Shown here: positions 57,401 to 64,000 of the stretch, in pieces
Layout of the letters: every line of letters starts with the position of its first letter
Numbering within the stretch: the first letter of the stretch is position 1
Assembly: GCA_006538405.1 (NCBI GenBank)
Contig: BJKQ01000031.1
Location: forward strand, 62,001-126,000
Source: Hansfordia pulvinata
Lineage: Eukaryota; Ascomycota; Sordariomycetes; Xylariales
Reading direction: 5' to 3'
DNA length: 64,000 nt
Notes under the pieces: generated by a model
What the model was told of the DNA's origin: nothing
The model's input: the letters and a program-made list of their open reading frames with translations, nothing else
Database searches by the model: none
Position numbers and translations under genes: made by a program

Positions 57401-57826
57401 TTAATCTGAGTCCTCTTCCTCTTCCTCCTCCTGTCCCCACCCAACAGGGAACTCATTGACGTTGAAAAAGGGAAGCCCCTCCCGTTTCTCATCGGACCAG
57501 TTGACCAAGCGGTAGACGCGTCTCTGACGGACGACCACAGCGAACCTATCGGGTTGTCCACCTTGCTCGGTCCCGACACGCACCTGGCCCATGGCCTTGC
57601 TCGTAAGGGCTCGCGACGACTGGAAGGGCGTCTCGTTCAGGTCATACCAGGCCTCGTCGGAGGGCTTTTCCGAAAATCTACTGATAAAGTACATCTTAGA
57701 CATATCTTGAACCATGTGTGCATACACTATTGACAGTTTACCCTCCGGGTACGACATGAGCCTCACCTGTCCCGAGGCAGTGGCCAGGGCGGTGCCGACG
57801 AGGGAGAGGAAGGAGACCAGCTGCAT
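57401..57826 (-). CDS. Small secreted protein with acidic tail, 141 aa
   Basis: The first ATG is 57826; the frame is open further up to 57940 only from a TTG, which suggests 5' UTR. The N-terminus MQLVSFLSLVGTALATASG is a typical signal peptide with an Ala-X-Ala cleavage region. The mature protein is beta-looking (GQVRLMSYPEGKLSIVYAHM, RFAVVVRQRRVYRLVNWSDE), has no cysteine, and ends in a run of six Glu followed by DSD. There is no intron. No named family recognised; in size, secretion signal and isolation it is effector-like. It is flanked by partly eroded sequence and lies 0.6 kb before RIP block 4. The acidic tail could be a surface or ion-binding feature, but that is speculation. Confidence 0.68.
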   Translation of the reverse strand: MQLVSFLSLVGTALATASGQVRLMSYPEGKLSIVYAHMVQDMSKMYFISRFSEKPSDEAWYDLNETPFQSSRALTSKAMGQVRVGTEQGGQPDRFAVVVRQRRVYRLVNWSDEKREGLPFFNVNEFPVGWGQEEEEEEDSD

Positions 57827-58439
57827 ATCTGCTGAGCGTTCGATCGGTGTCCGGATATCACCAGCGTAATTGCTTCGGGTTGCGGTGGAGTTGAAATAAT
57901 AACAATGATCCGGCTCCAAAAGGCAGTTAAGGAATGTCAATGTGCTTTTATGATAGTGTGGTTATTGGTTATTAGACTGAGAGTTTGACTAAAAGGATGG
58001 GAAGACTCTGGCTTTATACCCTCGAGTCAGAACCATATAAGTCATTGCGTGGCAGGAAGCTACAAAATGCTTGCTTCGTTCTTAAGCATACATAAGAATA
58101 ACCCCCTTGTTTTTGCAGCTTATAAGTAAAAATAGCCTGCAGAACATTCTCGGTAAGCGTTCTCTAGCACACGGAACGCCAGAATATTGCAGTAAAACCT
58201 ATTTTTATACACGGGGCACCTGTACAAGGCCCGGGCAGTCGCCGTCCTCCTATCTCGCCCCGCCACGTCCCCGAACACCTCATGATGCGCTACTTTTAAG
58301 AGAACGGCCGGACCATGGTCCTGCGCGGCGTTCACCTCGCCGACGGTAAGTTCCCTTACAGCTGTACAACTTACCGGCTGAACGCACTCGACCGTAACGC
58401 CGACTGCTTTCACGTTAACACGCCTTTAACCCTTTAAGA
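57827..58439. pseudogene. Upstream region with a broken plus-strand fragment
   Basis: At about 58230-58440 a plus frame reads PEHLMMRYF, a stop, then MVLRGVHLADGKFPYSCTTY and LNALDRNADCFHVNT before running into the AT-rich block. It looks like the GC-rich beginning of an element or gene whose remainder has been erased. Other frames here (58107-58349 plus; 58413-58120 minus) are shadows. Confidence 0.3.
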
Positions 58440-60656
58440 CGCTGAAGCTCACTTATTACGGTTACGGCGCTTAAACTTTAACGTGCTCCGTATGTCTGTT
58501 ATATAAGGCCTTTACGTATAACGGCCCGGGCGTTTATAATAATGACTATATCGAGTAAATAAGTTAATGACTTTAATTATACGTGACTTAAAGCTATTAA
58601 ATTATATTTAAGCCTTTTTAAACTTATAATATTACGCTCTCCGTATTATCAGGTGTATATTATTCAACGCGAATACTATTAAACGCGTAAAAAATAAAAC
58701 TTAACCTTTTAATAACACATTTAATCCTGCTTCGTCGGCGACTCCGGCGCCCCCTTATAAACGCCTCACGCTTACGGCCTCGGGGACCATACTCGGGGAT
58801 TATGCTCGGGGACCATAATAATAAGAGCTTAAGCTATAAAAGAGCGATAGATTTTCTCCGGTTTAAAACATGTTAAGTAAACTAATAAGAAATATCTTAT
58901 ACGTATTTAAGGCACGTAAAAATTCAACCGACACTTAACGCCTTATATAAAGGATTTAAATTATATTATAAACCTTAATCTTTATTAAAAAGCGTTATCG
59001 GTTTACGTGACGCTTAAGTGCGAGCTTATTTTAAAATCAAATAGCTTACTTATTAAACGATTATTAATAATTATATGTTAAGTCGCGGTTAAGCTTAAAC
59101 TTAAGACTAAGCCTTTATAAGGTTACCTTAAGGATTTCTTATTTCTTAAATTATAATAAGTATTATAAAGGCACACGGCAGAAATATATTATAAAGAAAC
59201 TTTTATAATAGCACGTATTAATAAATTAAAAATATAAAGAAGTTAAAGTTACTTTATTCACGTATCGTGTTAATACTATTTATATAATAACGCGATTACG
59301 CGCTTTAATAAGTGAGCGTAAGCGTTACGACGCGTTAAGTGCCTTTTTTTAAGAAAGTAAGCATCCTCCCGATACCGATATAAAAAGATTTATTGTATGT
59401 AAGCCAAGATTTACCTTATAACGAAGTATTTATAAATAAATCTCTTATATTTTTACGTGTTACCCTTTTTTTTATGCTTAATTTCCTTATTTTATTCTGT
59501 ATTTTACTTTAAAAATTGAAGCGTTACGCGCCGTCTTTTTAAAGTTATTAATTAAAGCTTTTTTCAATTTTAAGTTTTATTATTATATCGTGATAACGTT
59601 ATATCGTAATCACGACGTTAAGATATAAGCTTATTCTTTTTAACTTTAAGTTAAGGTAAATTTTTATTTCTTATTAAGTTTATAAATCTTCTTTTAAATC
59701 GGGTTAAGGCTGCTTATATAGAACTGCACCTTTTAATGTTTCAATCATGAAATTATTATTATTTTCCCTTTATTTTTCTGCTTTATTTACTTATTTTAAG
59801 TTAAATTAAAGTTAAAAAACATTACTTTCTTTATTTTATAATTAATATCGAATTAATATCTTATTACATAAAATAAGCTAGTCGAGGGTTAAGTGTATTG
59901 AAAAATATATTTAAAATAATAACTTTATATTATATTTAAACCTTATTCTTTACAGCTTTAAGTGAAGGTTAACCATTGTTTTTAATTATATTTATAAGAG
60001 ATATAAACACGTTTTAAATAATTTTAAACGTTATAATCCTTTAATAAGTTAATCTCGCCCTTATATTATAAGCCTTTCCTTATTTTATTTATAATACCGT
60101 GCCACACTTTTATTAAATTTATTTAACGTAAACTTTTTTAATTTAAAACCGGGTTAATATAACGACCTGGATTTTATTAAAGTAAAATATAAAGGTGGTT
60201 CGTATTAAGTTTATACCGTAAAAGCTCTTAAAAGGTTAATAACGGTTTATTTACACGAAAGTGAATATATAAAATCGATATATAATAATATCCTTATATA
60301 TCGTTATAATATTAACGTATCGTTAAAGGTAAAACTTATATTTAAAAAGAACTTAAATACTTAAATTAATTATTAAAGTAATAAATAATTAAATATATAA
60401 GAAACCTTTTATTTTTATATATCTTTTATTCCCTTTATAATACCTTAAATCGCTTTAAATATATGCGATTTAATATATCTTAAATCGTTTTAAATATATA
60501 TAATTTAATATATTTAAGATCGCTTTAAATATATACGATTGAATATATTTAATTAAGTTATATAACTTTAAATCTTATATCCTTATATTTTTATATATAT
60601 ATAATTAGTTTTAACACTGCCCGTGCGACCATTAATTTAGAAGCCTTTTACTTATA

Positions 60657-60700
60657 TTAATATAGCCCGTCTTACCGGCTTAATAATCGGGTTCGTAATA
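60657..60700. repeat. Direct repeat copy A inside RIP block 4
   Basis: 44 bp containing TATAGCCCGTCTTACCGGCT and AATCGGGTTCGT. It matches 62076-62119 at 41 of 44 positions, offset 1419 bp; similarity also extends upstream in weaker form (ATTAAGTTATATAA..., TATATATAATTA...). Confidence 0.85.
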
Positions 60701-62075
60701 GTTAAGCCTTAAAAAAGCTTATTAAAAGCACGCTTTTATTAATAATTATTAATATTAACTTATTACCGCTTTCTTATCTTTAGTTATACTTATATATTGA
60801 TTTTTAATATTTAATATCGTATTATTTTTAATAAACCTTATTTTTTTTCCTTTAATTATTTTAATTAATATTATTATATAATTTATTAACTTATTATTAT
60901 AATAAACCGTTTATATATTATTCACTTTATTATAATAACTAATACTATTAATAATTAAGAAAAGGAAATCTGTTATAACGCTTATACTTTTAAACCCGTT
61001 TTATTATTATAAAATGTTAACGTTATACCTACTCTAAACTTATATCTTTTAAATAAATAAAATAAATTTAAATAAAATATAAAACTGTTAAGGTAAATAC
61101 ACCTTTAACTCGTAAACGTATCTAATATAACTCATTACTTATTAATATAAGAATATAAAATAAATGAAAACCTTATATAAAACGTAAGGATTAACCGAAT
61201 ATTATAATTCGAGCATGCATATATAAAATATTATATTATAAATATAAGATACCTTATTTTAAAACACCTTTTATAAATAAAAAAAATCTTATATTATTAT
61301 AACCGGTATTTAAAGTATAATTATATATATATTACACGTGTAAAAAAGTATTAAAGTACAAGTACGTATTATTGTTATCATATAAGAGAATACTTTTATA
61401 AAGTATAGTAAATTTTTATATTATAAGTAAAAACTATATAAATTAAGATAATAATAATCGATAAATAAGTTGAAAAAGTAAAGCATTAAAATATAATTCT
61501 CTTTAACTTTAAAATTAAGTTAATCATTATTTTTTATTAAATTTGTAAGAAACACGGAAACGGTTAAAATAAATTTAACGCTTAATTTCCTTTTACTAAC
61601 TTAATTTACCTTTATTCGTAAAGCCTTCACTTGATTTACTTATAGCCTCGTGTTGAACCTTTATAAACTCTTTATAATTTATTTATTTTAATTTAAAACC
61701 GTGCTATACTTATATTTATTATACCGATTTAAATAATATTAATGAATCGTTAATTATAAAACTTTTACTTAAAAAGAACTGAAACACTTAAATCAATTAT
61801 TAAGATAATAAATAATGAAATATATAAAACACTGTTTATCCTTATATATCTTTCATTGTTTTATTAATATATAATTATAAGTTTTTTACTTATCTTCTTA
61901 AATATATATAGTATATCCTTATTATTTATATTCTTTAAATATATTTAATATAGTTATTAATAATATATCCGTGTTAAGTTATATAAACTTATCTTATATC
62001 ATTATAATTCCTTATATATATAATTAATCTCACATTATCTTATACGATTATTAATTTATAACCCTGCCGCTTAAT

Positions 62076-62119
62076 TTAATATAGCCCGTTTTACCGGCTT
62101 AATCATCGGGTTCGTGATA
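62076..62119. repeat. Direct repeat copy B inside RIP block 4
   Basis: Partner of 60657-60700. Differences are C/T, A/C and A/G. The retained CCCG/CCGG/CGGG core stands out against the AT-only surroundings. Confidence 0.85.
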
Positions 62120-62460
62120 TTTTATATATTAAAATTATATTATTTCTTAACTTATAATTAATAACTTACGTATAAAACCCGTTCCCTCTTTTCACCCTTT
62201 CTTTTTTAAACACTCTCCTTTTTATAACACTTTTTTCTTAATTAAACTCCCTTTTCTTTTCAACTTTCCCTTATTTTAAATAAAAGCCTTTACGACGAAT
62301 TTAAGATCAATTAAATGATAATATATCCGCGTAAGGATGAGAGGGGTGTAGAAGAAATGAAGAGACAGGCTCCATTTGTTTTAAGCATTCTTAACTTTAA
62401 TGATTAATTAATTCAATCCATACAGTCCTTCTTTCTTTTTTTTCTTTTTTTTTTTAAATA

Positions 62461-62942
62461 CACCCGCTTCTGAACCAGACTATCAGCGACGCTAGATTGT
62501 CATTAGAAAGTACCGTATTGTCCAGGAGAGACGGCTAGTGAATAGCGATTGTTTATTACTTTACGCATACGACCCAGATTAGCTCACTGCTATTAAAGCG
62601 AAATGTCAATTGTCACCCAACGTTCGAGCAGCGTAGTGGAACCTTTTCAAGTGGGTACCCTTGTAAAACTTGACTGATCAACACAAGAATCATTTTCTTT
62701 ATTACTCAGGTGTTTAATGGTGATTTTCTCTGTATCTTAACCCTTGCTCAGACGGTGTGTTCATTGACCACGCTGATTACTGCGGTCTGAAAGCTATAGA
62801 GAATGACCACAGCAAAGCGTTAAGAGTAATCTTCTTTCTCACTATTCGAGGAGCGCCCAAGTCAGCCACTGTATTTGTCTCGTGCCTTTTTGCATGAGCC
62901 GTTATACCTCTTCTTTTGTCCGACTCCTCGGTCGCGGAGGCT
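62461..62942. other. Transition to normal composition, no gene
   Basis: Sequence between RIP block 4 and the cysteine-rich gene; 3' flank of that gene. A minus frame open from 63190 to 62777 overlaps the gene in another phase and is treated as a shadow. Confidence 0.5.
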
Positions 62943-63251
62943 TTAGGGTACACATATATAACCGCGTCCCAGCCGTCGTTCGCAAGAGGGGCACCTGGGG
63001 TCATCACAGTCATCGTCCCCATAGTTTGGGTTGCAAGACTGTCCACAGCCAGCACGCTTTGTGAGACTCCCCAGTGCATCGCGACGCTTCTTGAAGCCGT
63101 TCTCCAAACCTTCAGTTCCAGCTTCCTGCCCAGCGTCCCGAGCCACCTGGTTGGCCGGCCTGTCAGAAGCAGTGCCTTGACCATCCGCAATCGCTATAGC
63201 AGACACAGCGCTGAGCGCCGCAAAAATGGAGTAAAGGATTTCAGCCTGCAT
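62943..63251 (-). CDS. Small secreted cysteine-rich protein with Kex2 site, 102 aa
   Basis: ATG at 63251. Residues 1-23 (MQAEILYSIFAALSAVSAIA) form a signal peptide. A cysteine-free, Gln/Ala/Gly/Asp-rich propeptide follows, ending in LTKR at residue 66, a classical Kex2 processing site. The remaining 36 residues carry six cysteines: CGQSC, GDDDC, PRCPSC and YICVP, spacing C-X3-C-X8-C-X4-C-X2-C-X9-C. This fits a disulfide-knotted mini-protein, of the general kind of carboxypeptidase-inhibitor or knottin folds seen among fungal secreted proteins; no specific family is claimed. There is no intron. It lies about 480 bp from RIP block 4. A secreted peptide released by the Golgi protease is the likely product; its target is unknown. 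Confidence 0.72.
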   Translation of the reverse strand: MQAEILYSIFAALSAVSAIAIADGQGTASDRPANQVARDAGQEAGTEGLENGFKKRRDALGSLTKRAGCGQSCNPNYGDDDCDDPRCPSCERRLGRGYICVP

Positions 63252-64000
63252 CTTGATGTTTCAGGAAGAAAGATTTTTTGGTTGTTTCAAGGCGACAAAT
63301 GTGAATGTAGAAATACCTCGTGGTATCGAAATGGGATTAATTTGGGTTTAAGAGCCGTGACTGGTGTATTGATAACCGTGGTTGCAGATGAAGTGACCGA
63401 AGCAATTAGTAGAGTTGGTGGGTATTTATATTAGTTCATGGCTGCTTCAAGTTCAAGTTCAGGACTGCATGAGGAACTGTGGCGGTATCCAGCTCGTAGC
63501 TCTGTTATTGCCAACTCCGTGCGAGGAAAAGTACATTGCTGCGATGCGTGGCGATATTTGCGCTAACTACTTGAATCAGTTTTACCCTGAAAAAAACCTG
63601 TTCTCGCAAACACATTTGGCTTGGTAGGCTGTGAAATTATGTGGCGGCTGCAGTGGCCACTGCGCCCGAGAAACGTTTAGTTCACAGCTTATATCCGAGA
63701 AGTGCTTGCAGCACCTTTACAAAAGCTTTCCAGCTCAAGTATCAAGGTCTTCTATCACCTTGAGACAGCCACGGCCCATTCAAAACATCACTTTCCTGCA
63801 CGAAAATCCCTCGTTTCCAACATCTGCTGCCATGGTGTATCCCCACAGCTCGCCACCCCGCTTGCCCGGCCGTGCGAAGCAGGTCTTGCCCTCCGCCGCT
63901 GCATGAAGGACTTATGAACCTGTCGGTTATAATGAGTTTAGGCAGCAGGAATCCGGGTAGGTGTCGGATGGGGTGGTGAGAGGTGTGTGGGGCTATGGTT
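63252..64000. other. Right end of window, no gene seen
   Basis: Promoter side of the cysteine-rich gene. Plus frames at 63415-63917 have no domain or splice pattern. Normal GC content. Confidence 0.45.

Larger units (their letters stand above)
58440..62460. repeat. AT-rich RIP-eroded block 4 (largest)
   Basis: About 4 kb of AT-rich, TpA-rich sequence with few CpA/TpG and no open frames. Internal direct repeats are still visible (see 60657 and 62076), showing that the block contains at least two copies of one element. This is what RIP requires. Confidence 0.9.

Noticed and set aside
62777..63190. 137-codon minus-strand ORF overlapping the cysteine-rich gene
   Set aside because: It is a different phase of the same DNA; the overlapping frame has a signal peptide, a Kex2 site and a cysteine pattern, so this one is a shadow.

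Overview
The window looks like a nuclear contig of a filamentous ascomycete (Pezizomycotina; probably a Sordariomycete, though the sequence alone does not fix the order). Three things point there. Genes are interrupted by short introns (49-127 nt, one of 279 nt) with GTAAG/GTNNGN donors, CTAAC/CTAAT-like branch points and nearby AG acceptors. Large AT-rich blocks are almost free of CpA/TpG and rich in TpA, the signature of repeat-induced point mutation (RIP). The recognisable families (fungal PD-(D/E)XK nuclease-like protein, secreted CVNH lectin, small secreted cysteine-rich protein) are typical of this group. There are no rRNA genes, convincing tRNAs, CRISPR arrays or bacterial-style operons.

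Layout. 1-7.5 kb is GC-rich but gene-poor and holds decayed mobile-element pieces: a Ty3/gypsy-type integrase zinc-binding segment on the minus strand, a Gag CCHC knuckle on the plus strand, and coiled-coil scraps. 7.57-9.29 kb is the first RIP block. 9.3-14.4 kb is GC-rich sequence without a secure gene and carries a 3-copy 67-69 bp tandem repeat. 14.4-29.3 kb is the most gene-like part: a zinc-knuckle protein (minus) divergent from a single-pass membrane protein, a two-exon coiled-coil gene, two small genes, a gene interrupted by one frameshift at a C-run, and a 508-residue protein with a hydrophobic N-terminus. 29.4-39 kb holds tandem repeats and decayed coding fragments. 39.3-42.8 kb holds a secreted ADP-ribosyltransferase-like gene disturbed by two frame changes, then a two-exon PD-(D/E)XK nuclease-like gene.

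43.5-62.5 kb alternates RIP blocks (43.5-45.7, 50.7-52.5, 58.4-62.5 kb) and half-eroded sequence with isolated islands. Each intact island gene encodes a predicted secreted protein: a 431-aa protein (45.7-47.1 kb), a three-exon CVNH lectin (50.0-50.7 kb), and a 141-aa protein with an acidic tail (57.4-57.8 kb). A 102-aa Kex2-processed six-cysteine protein (62.9-63.3 kb) lies just past the last block. Together with the ART-like gene this resembles the repeat-rich, gene-sparse compartment where many plant- or insect-associated fungi keep effector-like genes. That role is inference.

The genes do not form a pathway or cluster. What links the right half is secretion and position beside RIP blocks. 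Several gene models were resolved by joining open frames across canonical introns with matching phase; these joins are the most useful part of the annotation.
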